A stretch of 64,000 bases of DNA, from assembly GCF_032854445.1 (NCBI RefSeq), contig NC_088303.1, forward strand, positions 28,687,265 to 28,751,264, given 5' to 3'. How positions within the stretch are numbered: position 1 is the stretch's first letter; each line of letters opens with the position of its first letter. Position numbers and translations under genes: made by a program. The notes beneath the pieces were generated by a model, which worked only from the letters and a program-made list of their open reading frames with translations, had not been told where the DNA came from and ran no database searches. This document shows, piece after piece, positions 24,223 through 35,288 of this stretch. The stretch is from Liolophura sinensis (lineage: Eukaryota > Mollusca > Polyplacophora > Chitonida > Chitonidae).

Positions 24223-25620
24223 AAAATAGAAGCGTTTGTAAGGAATATAAAATTTGCATCCAAAAAAATCTCTTTTGTGGCATATCGTTCTTAATTTGTC
24301 TATAAAGAAGTAGGTTTTAAATGCTTGACTGCATTTTATAAGATCTAATATCTCTTTGCTAATCTTTTAATATTGCCCATTTGTTCACTGTGTGATAAAG
24401 TCAAAGCAGTTTAATTTAGCGCATAGTACGCCTTGACAAAGTGTTGCCTTTACTTTATCAAGGCTCTGAGATGTGCATCATCCTGGTACTTGTGATTTCC
24501 ACCGACAACACTCTCAGACTTCCTCACACATGTGTCATATGTAACGTAAAATACTTAATTTCTTCTGTCGCCTGATACGAATTCGCCGTTTTTCAAAAAC
24601 TAATGTTATACAGCCATGGCAATGAATACGACGCAGAACTCGTGCTGTGGAAAGGTATCTTTAATTAAATGAAATGGACATATAACTTATTTGTCTTGAT
24701 ATCCCGCTACCCTGAGGATCGTCCGGGTCACAATGCCTCTTCGGAAATATGTCACTTTGGATCACATGTTATGGGTATTTTTTCACTGAAGCAGACGTGT
24801 TCCGTGTGGACATGCTGTGGCAGCCTTTCGTTTTAACATGAAGGACTTGTAGTGTACGAGTCTGTGTAATGTACGAGTTAATGCAACAACCATTAAATCA
24901 TCCGTTCCAAGCCGTATAAAACGGCTCAGGACTGTTTGATGGCTTTTACATATCCACCACTCCAATGTGTTCCGAACGAAGGCGTTAAATTGACTGTTGG
25001 GTAAACGACGCTTCAAACTTTCAAGCGAAAATATGTCCATTACTGAAAAGTGACACTGAGCTTAAACCTCACTCAAAACCTTTTTGTGATTACCGTAAGT
25101 AAAAAGTATTTAACGGTTGTTTTTCAACACCCTAAGATATATCAACTACACGTACAACTTGAAAGGCTGGGATTTGTTGGGTCTACGATACATTTATCAA
25201 ACTGTAAGGTTTTCCGTGGTGTATATGGAGATTGATTTCAGAGAACACTTTCCAGTGTCAGCGTGAAAAGAGAAGAAGATAAAAAAAAAAAACAAGATCG
25301 TATATTATGGAAAGATTTCTATTGTTGTAAGGAAGTGCATACACATGATCAAATCTGAATCAGATTGCAGAGATATCTAGGTTATTTATAATTAATACAT
25401 AATAACCACGCGGTAATGTAGAGTATCAAGTTTGTGGTTTGTCTTTTACTATCATAAGTAATACACCCATACCACTGAAATATTTTAAATCATACCCAGC
25501 CATTATGTAATATTTAGAGTGTCGTGTTAATACTTAATTATTCAGTTGATTTATCCTAGCCTCTTTCCGTCAAAGATTTCTTCACTGATCGGCGTCTTGT
25601 TGAATAAACAATACTGGCTT

Positions 25621-26700
25621 AGTGAGGATAATTAAAAGTCTAAAAGTCTGCTTACGGGTTCCTTACGGAATTTCACTGTTAAACCGACGGAGATGTAAAC
25701 GGAGTTGGACAATTCCTACATATGATATGGTTTATCTTAGTCTTTACTCCATGGTTTTACAAGATCTGTTCACTGCAAGGACTCCCATGGGATTAAGTAC
25801 CGTGACTCGCGGACACTATTTTTATGTCTGGACAGACACTCTCTCTCTCTCTCACTGGTTTAAACGTTCCCTGTCACTTGAAAGGGCGGGCTTTAAAGCC
25901 AGAGGCTAATGACAAGCTTGCACACAGGCGTTGTTTTGGCTGAACACTTAGGTCTGGTTCTGATGTACAATATTAATAGTAAGTCAAGTGCGGAGCGAGT
26001 TGGTCAGACACCAGTGATACTTTGATAGCACCCTGCCTCTGGACAGACAATCAACCGATGTGTTTGGCTCTCCACGTATAAACCTCCCCAAAGACACACT
26101 TATGACTTCATTATCGATTACACATTCGCCCTTTGCTCATGTCTACTTCCCACACTGACACCCGATGCCATTTAATAATAAGATGGCTGTTTGGGCAGTA
26201 TTTCTTCAACTGTCTAATTCAGTCCTACCTCAGTCTTAGTGGTAAGGTGTCATTGAATGGCCATTTTATAATAATGCAAAAAGAAAATGGGAAAACGAAA
26301 TTGTTAAGGCATTTTTAATGCTATGCCCGAAAAACACACACACACACACACACAACCAAGACAGTCCTCCTCTCTTTAATATTCGACATGTTATACACGC
26401 GGCCGACATGTAATTCACAAGAGACTTCGACGTTTACACAAAGCTGTCGCTGGTGCCAATACACTCATGATACTATCCCGTTTTGGGTTTAGCAGTGACA
26501 CTGACCCGGCGATCAAACTGTAGGACATTGAGTTCTCAACCGTTTTTTCTGAATACGCATCTTCCTAAGAAAGAAAGGTGTAAAGGGATTTGTCAGACCT
26601 ATATATCTTTCTCTGAGCCAAAATTGTTCATGCCACGAGTAATAACTGTCAGTCTTTCGCATCTTTCAGCTTTTGTGCCGATTCCCACATTCTTAGCCTA
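25621..26700 (+). repeat. Inverted-centre block, also copied near 60.1 kb
   Basis: The part at 25700-26140 is the reverse complement of about 29490-29950 (shared: GGCTTTAAAGCC and GTCTGGACAGACA-like phrases). The part at 25980-26690 matches 60150-60560 in direct orientation, including GTCAGACCTATATATC at both sites. A (AC)n run lies at 26334-26355 and a short (CT)n at about 25841. The frames of 95, 61 and 87 codons here are not conserved between copies. Confidence 0.65.
26334..26355 (+). repeat. (AC)11 dinucleotide microsatellite
   Basis: This is an uninterrupted AC run, embedded in the block that is duplicated near 60.4 kb. The copy at 60.4 kb does not carry the run. Confidence 0.95.
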
Positions 26701-29700
26701 TTTCTCTCCGAGAAAATACATGTACGGTAAACTATGGACACAGTAAGCGTGTGTTGATATCAGCATCATTACCGGACATCTGATATGATATCCCGAAAAG
26801 ACAGGGACGTTGTAAATGTGCCAGGACAACTTGCCTTGAGTTACAAAACTTTGCCAATAATTTTCAATACAAAGATGGCATCTGTGTTACAACACCATCC
26901 CATTAGTGTTGCCTACGTATAAATGCCTCTTCCGTACCGTCCTTTACCCATGTGAATCTACGTCCACAAGCCAGGATTGTTTCCCAATCTCATGGCATCT
27001 TTCCTGTCAAACAGAACATTGGATAATTGACAAATATTGGGTCGAGACTCGCAAAGCGAGATGCGGAGAAGCTGGGTTAAGAATTCACCAACCACTGTCT
27101 CAAGTGTGTCTTGCTTGTCTTGTTGCTTCGTGAGCTAAAAACGCCATTGTTTGCAACACGTCGCTTCCTCACGGCCTACACCTATCGCCAATTGTTTATC
27201 AAGGTGAATACCCAAAATTTTCTCAAAAACGTATCGAATAGAACATTGGTCTCAGTGACAGAGGCTGGCTTGAGACCATAACACGACAGATAAGAATGGC
27301 AATGTAATATGTAATCGATTTTGTACGTTTTTGTTTGTCGACGCCAAGAACCCAAGTTAACAATTGTGGCATGTGACTAATCCTGATACAAAACTCGATC
27401 TATTATGCGATGTACCAGTCACGCGCACGACACTGAATTACGTGTAGATTAATCTAGGCATTCAAGGCAAAAACATCACTTCAGTAGTTTAATGGAACAA
27501 AATTTGAGGGACAGTAAGATATATATAGTAGGTAGCTTTATTATTATATTGTGTTATACTTGTATGATCTGACCTACGTGCTCTTACATATAACTATATT
27601 TCTCAGCTCTCTTGTTATACATCTCTGCATTCGTTGTAAATGTCACCTTTCATTCATTGTTGGTAGGTGGCAAAGAAACACCAATCATAAAAAATGCATA
27701 ATGCTATTTGAAATCTTAATAATTATACGTGACGTTTAATATTTCGTCTTGCATATAGCGTGTTGTTAATTATGTGTAAATAATTCTTTGGATTTTTTTT
27801 GTTATTGACAACCTTTCCCACAGGTACATGAACGTAAGACATCGCAAACGGTAACACGACGGTTTATTCACAGTCAGAAGACGCTACGAACAGTGAGAGC
27901 CGCAGATTCCATAAAACCCTGTTCATGGCCAGGATTGCATACAAGCCTCGTTGTAAAGAGTCACCAGTCTGACTCACTGAGCCACAGCTTGCCATCTGTT
28001 ACTTATGACAACAACGATAAGTGGATAACTACTAATCTGGTAAATCCATTAACACATTTCTTGCCAGGAAAAAGCCTACACAGAATAAAAACTACCGACA
28101 ACTTTACTTTGCCTAACACCCTTATCGCCTTGTTGGTGTTGTTGCTACACCCAAAACGTGACTGTATCATGAGCGTAGTGAAACCAGCGACAGCTTTATC
28201 TTAATAGCACAGGGATACACAGTCTCTTGGGAATTACATATCGGCAGTGTATATTTCCTTTCTGATCTCAGAGAGGCGAGGGGGGGTATGATAGTATGTT
28301 TTTTATAGATAAACGATAGAACAGATTTCATTTTTTAGAACGCACATAAAAATTTTTTTCATATTTTTAATCGATCATGACAGTATCTGCATTTACCCAT
28401 GCTTACTTTTCGCATAATCCCATACATGTACTCTGCTTATGTTCGCAGTCTCTGGGGATATACAGCGTCTAATTTCATACATACTTAATGGCATAAGCTA
28501 GTCTAAATGCAAAGACAAATGTATACGTAAGAATTCGACCTGATATTCCCCTCACTTCGTCATTGCATTTGGGGGTACAGGCCAAGAACTGAACTACTTT
28601 CAGTATAGTGTGACCGTGTGGAAGTTAGTCCTGGTGTCTTCATTATGGCTGTCCATGAAAAATGGCCACAGAATAAATATATCGGTATTTAGATGCCAGT
28701 CACAGCAAAGACTGGCTAGATTGTTCGCTTAGCCAAGTCTTAAAGGCTGAAGGAACCATTCTTCCAAAACAGCCATTGTGGTTAGTTGTCAGATTGTTAT
28801 TTCTAGCCATATCAGCAGTATTCTGACAAGTGTCACCATAGCAGCATGGCCAATAAACGTGAGCATACAACGAATGTCAAATGTGTTCTTTATGACCACT
28901 GAGAAAACCTTCTTCATTTGCCCCCTCCCATTTACGGCATTCATCGGTTACAGAGGCTGCCATTCAGCCGTCACTATCGTTTTTGCTTCCCCATGTAACA
29001 TATTCACCGACTAGATCGAATTTGAATCTTTTTTCGCACAGGTTCATTTTTAACATTTCAACGTCAAAACATAAAATTACTGAAGTCCTGCAGTGTTTTT
29101 ACTATAGGACAAATTGACAACTAAATTTCTGCAATTTATTTTCCATTTTTATTCGTATTTTATCCCAGTCTCAGGACTATGCTTCTTCTTAGTGGACCCT
29201 TGTCAGATTTATTAAGGGTATAGGTTAAGACGAGCCCAGAAAGCAGATCTGTATGTATACCTGAGATACCGCCAGGGGTAAAGCCACAACAGAGCTGAAC
29301 AGAGCTAGATTACAACATGTTGTACCTTAGTATTCAAAGGATAGCCATTCGGAAGAACCGCTCTGGCACTACCAGGAAGGCAGTGAAACAAAAATACAAA
29401 AATATGGCGGAAATGGCACGAATTACAAGAACATGACAAATTCAGCCCGTAAAACGTCGAAAAGTCTACGAAACAATGAAGGCAGTTAATATGTTAACGA
29501 AGGGGCGGATGTGTAATCAGTAACAAAGTCGTACATCAGCCTGTGGGTACGTGGGTACGATGCAGAGCCAAATATACCGGCTGATTGTCTGTCCAAAGGA
29601 AAGGCGCTCTCACCGTAATTACTGGTGTCTGGCCAACACGCTCTCCACTTGGCCTACTGTTAATATTGTACCTCAGAGCTAGTGCTACGTGTTCAACCGA

Positions 29701-30182
29701 ATAACGTAACAGCAAGCTCCTCATTAGCCGTTGGCTTTAAAGCCCGAACTTCCACGCGGCGGAAGACGTTGACCTGGTGAGAGAAAGAGACAATGATTCC
29801 CGACATAGAACGGTTAACTCCCGTGTCCACGAGTCTCGGTACTTAATCTCATTTGGGTCAAGGCTGTGGGCAGACCTTGTGAAGCCAGCTGGTAAAGACT
29901 GAGATAAACCATATCAAATAGGCATTGCTCAACTTACTTAGCTCTCTACAAACCACGAATACATCTTCGTTTTGTACTGATATTGTATTTCGTAAAGGAT
30001 ATTTTCTGGCCAAATACATAGAGTTTGTGCATTGTTGTTCTGACTCATTATTAACCATGACATTACACTGTGTTTCTCTAAAATTTTTATATATGTATGT
30101 ATTTTATATACCTTTATATTTCAGTAGTTTTGGAATTTTTGTTTTATTGGTTTGTCGCTCGGAAAAACTAAATTATTCATAA
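26701..30182 (+). repeat. Direct duplication, left copy, up to the LTR element
   Basis: It matches 52490-55822 in the same orientation. Landmarks are 26730-26800 with 52500-52565, 27480-27760 with 53245-53530, 28480-29020 with 54010-54550, and 29860-30045 with 55600-55773. Differences include about 230 bp near 28204-28440 present only here, about 115 bp (30047-30163) only here, and about 190 bp (55070-55265) only in the other copy. The frames at 27893 (103 codons) and 53760 (68 codons) share their C-terminal 60 codons without a frameshift but with many replacement changes, so I do not call a gene. Confidence 0.8.
30179..30182. other. Target-site duplication, left (ATAA)
   Basis: ATAA here and at 36295-36298 brackets the LTR element. 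The paralogous site at 55819-55822 has a single ATAA joining the same two flanks (TTATTC before, GACAAGC after), which fixes the insertion point. Confidence 0.9.
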
Positions 30183-31182
30183 TGTTACGGTATTGAAAAC
30201 GGCAACAGAAAACAGACTCAGTGACTCAATATTACAATGTAAACAATGCTTTATATATAAAATGAGACGTACAGTTTTACAGACAGTTCAACAACAACAT
30301 ACACATCAGTATTACCGGTCTTTACAAGTTTCCAGTTCACCTTTGCATCCCCAGGAATGTATTCCAGGAAATCCAACGTAAAGACCATGGGATAAACACA
30401 CAATTCACAAATTGTCCTAGACAGGTACTTCGCCAGGTTAGCGAACACGAACACAGTACACAGGTTACACAGAACTGGAACAGTCAAGCCTTTGAATGAC
30501 GTCACACCCGCAGAGCACAACACAGGGTAAATACAGGCATGGAGGTATAATCCACTTCAGATCAGTCACAGCTCCCGCAGAAGCTCACAAACGAGCCGTT
30601 CAGAGACGTAGAGTAATGTCACCTTGTGGCAGAACGAACGTCCTTTGCAAAACTGAAAACTTCAGTTTAGAGTCCTTGACGACCTTGTCGGTCAGGTGAG
30701 GTCAGCGTGTTAAACAAATTACACAGTCCACACTGTATAATCATAATAAAGATCCGAACACCAATAAACGTGACTTCCGCAGAAATTCACATAAACCAGA
30801 CATCAGTACTACTGTGGTACACAAACGGTGCCGGCATAAAAAACTGTCCTCCCAAATGAAACTGGCATCACCAGCTCATATAAATATAATGGACTCTATA
30901 CGAGAGCGTCGCACACTCTCCTGGCTCCCAGTGGATGCAGCAAAAATACCTCCACTCTGCACAGAAAACACGGCTTATATACGTGCCAGGTGGATTCAAC
31001 TATTCTTAGACACAGAATTAACAGCCAATGAACATCCAGTTAAATAAACAGAGCATTGAACGAGGTGCTTTCGGCCAGGTCCGCACTGTACATATATAAC
31101 AGGGCCTGTTATGCTTATAACATACAGCACAAAGGTCCGCAGACTAACAGTACACGAAGACGTTAAATAGTCATACATAACA
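30183..31182 (-). repeat. 3' LTR (1,000 bp)
   Basis: It is identical by eye to the right LTR except for a 6-bp shorter CAA run near 30290, a G/A difference near 31136 and a C/T difference near 31155. The frames of 62-90 codons inside it occur in both LTRs and are not considered genes. Confidence 0.95.
30974..30981 (-). promoter_or_regulatory. Putative LTR TATA box (3' LTR copy)
   Basis: The coding strand reads TATATAAG, the only good TATA-like box in mid-LTR with a plausible position for a U3/R boundary. The same box lies at 36086-36093 in the 5' LTR. Its function is inferred from sequence alone. Confidence 0.5.
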
Positions 31183-31193
31183 CCCCCACCCTT
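31183..31193 (-). other. Polypurine tract of the LTR element
   Basis: On the coding strand AAGGGTGGGGG lies directly against the TG that starts the 3' LTR. This is where plus-strand DNA synthesis is primed in LTR elements. One T interrupts the purine run. Confidence 0.8.
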
Positions 31194-31296
31194 CAGGGAA
31201 AGAAAGTTTTGCATAAAACTTTCTTCAACATATTCATAATTATGAATAATAATAATGTTTACCACAGTCTATAAAAACAAAGCTGCAGAAAACCAA

Positions 31297-34200
31297 CTAG
31301 ACACGTGACAAACAATCAGCAATCACATTATCCTTCCCTTTTATGTGTCTAATCTCTAGATTAAATTCTTGCAAAAGCAAACTCCACCGTAACAATCTTC
31401 GGTTTTTACCTTTTAGTTTGTGCAAGAAGGTTAAGGGATTGTGATCTGTATACACAACAATGGGGTAACTTGACGAAGTCACATATACTTCAAAATGTTG
31501 TAATGCTAGAATCAAGGACAGACATTCCTTTTCTATTGTCGAATAATTTCTCGGGCACTTGTCAAATTTGCGAGAAAAAAAACATACAGGGTGATCAACG
31601 TGATCTGTTTCATTTTCTTGTAACAAAACTGCCCCAGCAGATATATCACTAGCATCAACAGCTAGCTTAAATGGTAAATTAAAATCAGGTGCTACAAGTA
31701 TGGGGCCGCTGCTTAGCATGGCCTTTAATCTATCAAAAGATCTCTGACACTCAATGGACCACAAGAATTTAGCACCTTTCTTTAACAGCTGAGTTAGTGG
31801 CTCACTAACAAATGAAAAGTTCTTACAGAACTTTCGATAATAACCTGCCATGCCCAAAAAACGCTTTAATTCTCTCTTACAACTTGGCACTGGAAAACAA
31901 GAGATAGCAACTCCAATAGGATGTACAACATTGAGATCAGTGCTATCTGTGTCTACATATGGCTTTAACATGTTAATGTGACAAAGTTGTCTAGACTTGC
32001 GCCGATCAGGAGTGAAAATAATATAATTAAGATCACTTAGCCTCTTGTCTACTACATAAGGTCCAAAATAACGAGCTTCAAGTGGCTTACCACTAACTGG
32101 AAGTAAGGCCAATCCCTTCTGACCAACTTCAAATCTGCGTCTTACTGTCTCTTTGTCATACTTAGTTTTCATACTCTTCTGAGAAGCTGTAAGATTCTCT
32201 CTGGCTAACTCACATACTCTGTTGAGCTTAGTACGAAAACTTGACACATACTGTAATAGGTTAACATTGTCACTATCACCAGACACAAACTTTTCCTTGA
32301 ACAACTGTAGTGGACCACGCACAGTATGGCCAAACACAAGCTCAAATGGACTAAATCTAAGTGACTCTTGTACAGACTCTCTTACAGCAAACATTAACAA
32401 AGGTACACCCTCGTCCCAATCTTTCCCTGTCTCAAAGCAGTAAGTTCTTATCATACTTTTCAGTGTCTGATGGAATCTCTCTAGTGCTCCTTGACTTTGT
32501 GGGTGATAAGCTGAGGACTTATACTGGCTAATACCTAGCTCATGCATAACTTGTTGGAACACACCAGACATGAAATTTGAACCTTGGTCTGACTGTACTG
32601 ACTTAGGCAGACCAAACATGGTGAAGAACTTAACTAAAGCCTTAATTACAGTCTTGGCAGTAATATTCCTTAGTGGAATTGCCTCAGGGAAACGAGTTGA
32701 AGTACACATTATGGTTAACATATACTGATTTCCAGACTTTGTCTTAGGTAGCGGACCAACACAATCTATTAAGATTCTACTGAATGGCTCACCAATTGCA
32801 GGAATAGGCCTCAAGGCTGCCTTGGGGATTGTCTGGTTAGGTTTCCCCACTAACTGACATGCATGACAAGACCTGCAAAATTCAGTAACATCTTTCCTTA
32901 TTCCTGACCAATAAAAATGACTGAGAATCTTATGATAGGTCTTATTAACACCTAAATGACCTGCTAACGGCGTTTCATGCGCTATGGTCAGTATGTCTTT
33001 CCGATAAGACTTGGGCACAACTACCTGATGCTTAACTGCCCATTCATCCTCCAAGGAAACATCGGGAGGCCTCCACTGCCGCATCAATATGCCAGACTTG
33101 ACATAATAGTAGCATGGGTCAGGTAAAGATTCACCATCTTTAGCTGCATCATTAAACAAGCAAGAAATACTTGGATCACTGTGTTGTTCAGCAATCAACT
33201 CAGTCCTACAAAATGGCTGATCGCCACTACCAGAATTAGTATCTACTTCCTGCTGGCTGTCTAATTTGGAAGAATCTCCATCCAACATGTTGTTGAGAAA
33301 AGTCTCGCTCAAATCAACAGTACTACCCTGGTCTGTACTGACTTTTCTAGACATAGCTCTTGTAACAACACAGGACGGATATAAACCCGCTATCTCGCTT
33401 TCAACTGGCTCTGTGACTGAATTCAGAGAAGGCTTATCAACCATTAAGGGATCAACAGTAACTTTATCATGTGCCAAGTCATTTCCCAACAACAAATGAA
33501 TACCCTCAAAAGGTAATGAAGGCTTAATGCCTACCCTGACAGGTCCAGATATCAAATCTGATGACAAATAAATATCATGAAGGGGAACACTGACAAAGTC
33601 ACTAGACTCTACACCTCTAATAAGGGCACGAACCCCAGAGTATGACTCTTCAGAAAAGGGCAGAGTATTCATCAACAACAGAGACTGAGATGCCCCAGTA
33701 TCCCTCAATATCTTTATAGGGGTAGCACAAGACATGTCGCTTCTAAGCGACACTGAACCAGAATTGATAAACGGAGTGAAGCTATCCATAGAGCATTTGG
33801 GAATCTTATCCAATCCCGTATCAGCTAACTCAGATCTGCTTTTAACTGCTGATGTAACTTCCGGCAATGTTTTGTGCATTGCAACACAAAGACCTGTGGG
33901 CTTAGACTCATTCTGAGCTTCCCGGATCCTTTTCAACTTGTAACATTCACTCATCACGTGACCTACCCGCTTGCAAAAATTACAAGTGACCCTATTTCGA
34001 GGACTACCATTCCAATCTGAACTACGTGAACCATGAGCTGTAGAACCATTGGAGCCTGGTGTAGAACTCTTCTGTGTAGAGCTACCTCTACCTGTTGCAT
34101 GCGACTGGGTATTTCTACGTGTAAATGAATTAAATGGCTTACCCGTGTATGTAACCTTATGTGTCAAGGAATAATCATCAGCTAAACTGGCTGCCTCTTC

Positions 34201-35160
34201 AAGTGTACTCGCCTTCTGCTCATCAACGAACACCTTTACATCATTATGAATACAACGCTTGAACTCTTCTACCAGCACAAGCTGACGCAAACTTTCAAAA
34301 TCCTTGCCTATTTTCTTGGCTATACACCAGCGATCAAACAACTGCTCCTTAGCTCGACCAAACTCAACGTATGTCTGATCTCTACCTTTTTCACAGTTAC
34401 GAAATTTCTGGCGGTAAGCTTCAGGCACCAGTTCATAACCCTTCAAAATTACCTCTTTCACATAGTCATAATTGGAAGCATTCTCTACACTTAACTGAGT
34501 GTAAATTTCCCTGGCCTTTCCAATTAGCACACTCTGTAATAACATAGTCCAGAACTCCTTAGGCCACTTCAAGCTATTTGCAATTTTCTCAAAATGCAGA
34601 AAATATTTATCCACCTCTTTTTCCTGAAAGGATGGAACTAACCGAATGTATTTGGTCACATCAAATCCTGAATCCTGTCTACCGGAAGGACCCGGTTTCT
34701 CATCTCTCTCTAATTCTAACTTTTTCATTTGAAACTCCAATTCTCTTTCCCTCTCTCTTTCTTGCATTTCTCTCTCCTCTCTCTCTCTCTGCACTTCCCT
34801 CTCTCTTTCTTTCTCTCTTTCCTCTTTCTCCATTTTCAACTTTTCCATCTCATGTTCCCTCTCTTTCTCTCTCTCTCTTTCCTCTTTCTCCAATCTCAAC
34901 TTTTCTAACTCAAACTGCTTAAACTTAAACTCGGCATCAGACTGACCCTCGAACTCATAATCAGATAATGCAGAACTATCAAACTTCCCTATCTCCACTA
35001 AATGTTTCGACAAAGTATACTGCATATCACTTTTCCTCCATGAAGACTTTATGGACAAACCTAAAAATGTCCCTAACTTAACCAAGTCTTCCTTCTTTAA
35101 ACTCTCAAAAACATCCTGATCGGGCGCATTAACAAACTGTTTAGGATCAAAATCTCCCAT
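31297..35160 (-). CDS. Gag-Pol polyprotein, Gmr1-like, without RT fingers/palm
   Basis: A single frame of 1,287 residues. In order: a SAP-like stretch (about 15-57); a highly charged Glu/Arg/Lys coiled coil (about 80-152); a capsid region (about 165-335) whose VPEAYRQKFR part resembles the Gag segment from which SCAN domains derive; a CCHC zinc knuckle (C393, C396, H401, C406); and an aspartic protease site, DTGAS, at D487. The integrase has an HHCC finger (H728, H735, C765, C768), catalytic D799, D858 and E894 with D,D35E spacing, and a GPY-type C-terminal domain to about 1068. After a short junction (about 1069-1085) come the RT connection (KRFLGMAGYY, 1099-1108) and RNase H (D1169, E1210 or E1212, D1239, D1282). 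No YxDD motif occurs anywhere, so about 200 or more residues of RT core are absent without a frame break. Start: first ATG about 105 bp after the primer site. No frameshift separates gag from pol. Confidence 0.95.
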   Translation of the reverse strand: MGDFDPKQFVNAPDQDVFESLKKEDLVKLGTFLGLSIKSSWRKSDMQYTLSKHLVEIGKFDSSALSDYEFEGQSDAEFKFKQFELEKLRLEKEEREREKEREHEMEKLKMEKEEREKEREREVQREREEREMQERERERELEFQMKKLELERDEKPGPSGRQDSGFDVTKYIRLVPSFQEKEVDKYFLHFEKIANSLKWPKEFWTMLLQSVLIGKAREIYTQLSVENASNYDYVKEVILKGYELVPEAYRQKFRNCEKGRDQTYVEFGRAKEQLFDRWCIAKKIGKDFESLRQLVLVEEFKRCIHNDVKVFVDEQKASTLEEAASLADDYSLTHKVTYTGKPFNSFTRRNTQSHATGRGSSTQKSSTPGSNGSTAHGSRSSDWNGSPRNRVTCNFCKRVGHVMSECYKLKRIREAQNESKPTGLCVAMHKTLPEVTSAVKSRSELADTGLDKIPKCSMDSFTPFINSGSVSLRSDMSCATPIKILRDTGASQSLLLMNTLPFSEESYSGVRALIRGVESSDFVSVPLHDIYLSSDLISGPVRVGIKPSLPFEGIHLLLGNDLAHDKVTVDPLMVDKPSLNSVTEPVESEIAGLYPSCVVTRAMSRKVSTDQGSTVDLSETFLNNMLDGDSSKLDSQQEVDTNSGSGDQPFCRTELIAEQHSDPSISCLFNDAAKDGESLPDPCYYYVKSGILMRQWRPPDVSLEDEWAVKHQVVVPKSYRKDILTIAHETPLAGHLGVNKTYHKILSHFYWSGIRKDVTEFCRSCHACQLVGKPNQTIPKAALRPIPAIGEPFSRILIDCVGPLPKTKSGNQYMLTIMCTSTRFPEAIPLRNITAKTVIKALVKFFTMFGLPKSVQSDQGSNFMSGVFQQVMHELGISQYKSSAYHPQSQGALERFHQTLKSMIRTYCFETGKDWDEGVPLLMFAVRESVQESLRFSPFELVFGHTVRGPLQLFKEKFVSGDSDNVNLLQYVSSFRTKLNRVCELARENLTASQKSMKTKYDKETVRRRFEVGQKGLALLPVSGKPLEARYFGPYVVDKRLSDLNYIIFTPDRRKSRQLCHINMLKPYVDTDSTDLNVVHPIGVAISCFPVPSCKRELKRFLGMAGYYRKFCKNFSFVSEPLTQLLKKGAKFLWSIECQRSFDRLKAMLSSGPILVAPDFNLPFKLAVDASDISAGAVLLQENETDHVDHPVCFFSRKFDKCPRNYSTIEKECLSLILALQHFEVYVTSSSYPIVVYTDHNPLTFLHKLKGKNRRLLRWSLLLQEFNLEIRHIKGKDNVIADCLSRV

Positions 35161-35265
35161 TGTAAATATTTAGCCACTGAATCATTCACCGTTAAAATTA
35201 AGCAATCGCTTCTCACATGTGTTTAACTTCAAATATCCGGTGCTAAACAAAAGGGAAACAATCAG

Positions 35266-35283
35266 TTCCCGGACAAGCCCCCA
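35266..35283 (-). other. Primer-binding site, tRNA-Pro type
   Basis: Five bases inside the 5' LTR the coding strand reads TGGGGGCTTGTCCGGGAA. This differs at two of 18 positions from the proline-tRNA primer site known from murine leukaemia viruses and matches the 3' end of metazoan tRNA-Pro closely. The primer assignment is inference from this match. Confidence 0.75.
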
Positions 35284-35288
35284 ATTTC

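Larger units (their letters stand above)
13970..25620 (+). repeat. Large repeated unit, copy B
   Basis: It is collinear with copy A and, in reverse, with copy C. Landmarks are 14500-15000 (the reverse complement of 43640-44110), 16500-16750, the minisatellite at 17590-18540, 22285-22530 (the reverse complement of 39010-39220) and 25540-25615 (the reverse complement of 37190-37260). Private insertions include a full SINE at 16811 and a pentanucleotide repeat at 16024. No frame above 96 codons is present. Confidence 0.8.

Noticed and set aside
30193-31047. Small frames (62-90 codons) found twice, at 30.2-31.0 and 35.3-36.2 kb
   Set aside because: They are inside the two LTRs, so their duplication reflects LTR identity and is not evidence for genes.
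31880-31910. Splice-acceptor-like tract (pyrimidines then CCAG, minus strand) near the RT deletion junction
   Set aside because: The residues upstream of it (VAIS.F) already match the normal RT connection region, so the missing segment ended before this tract. It does not look like an intron removed at that point.
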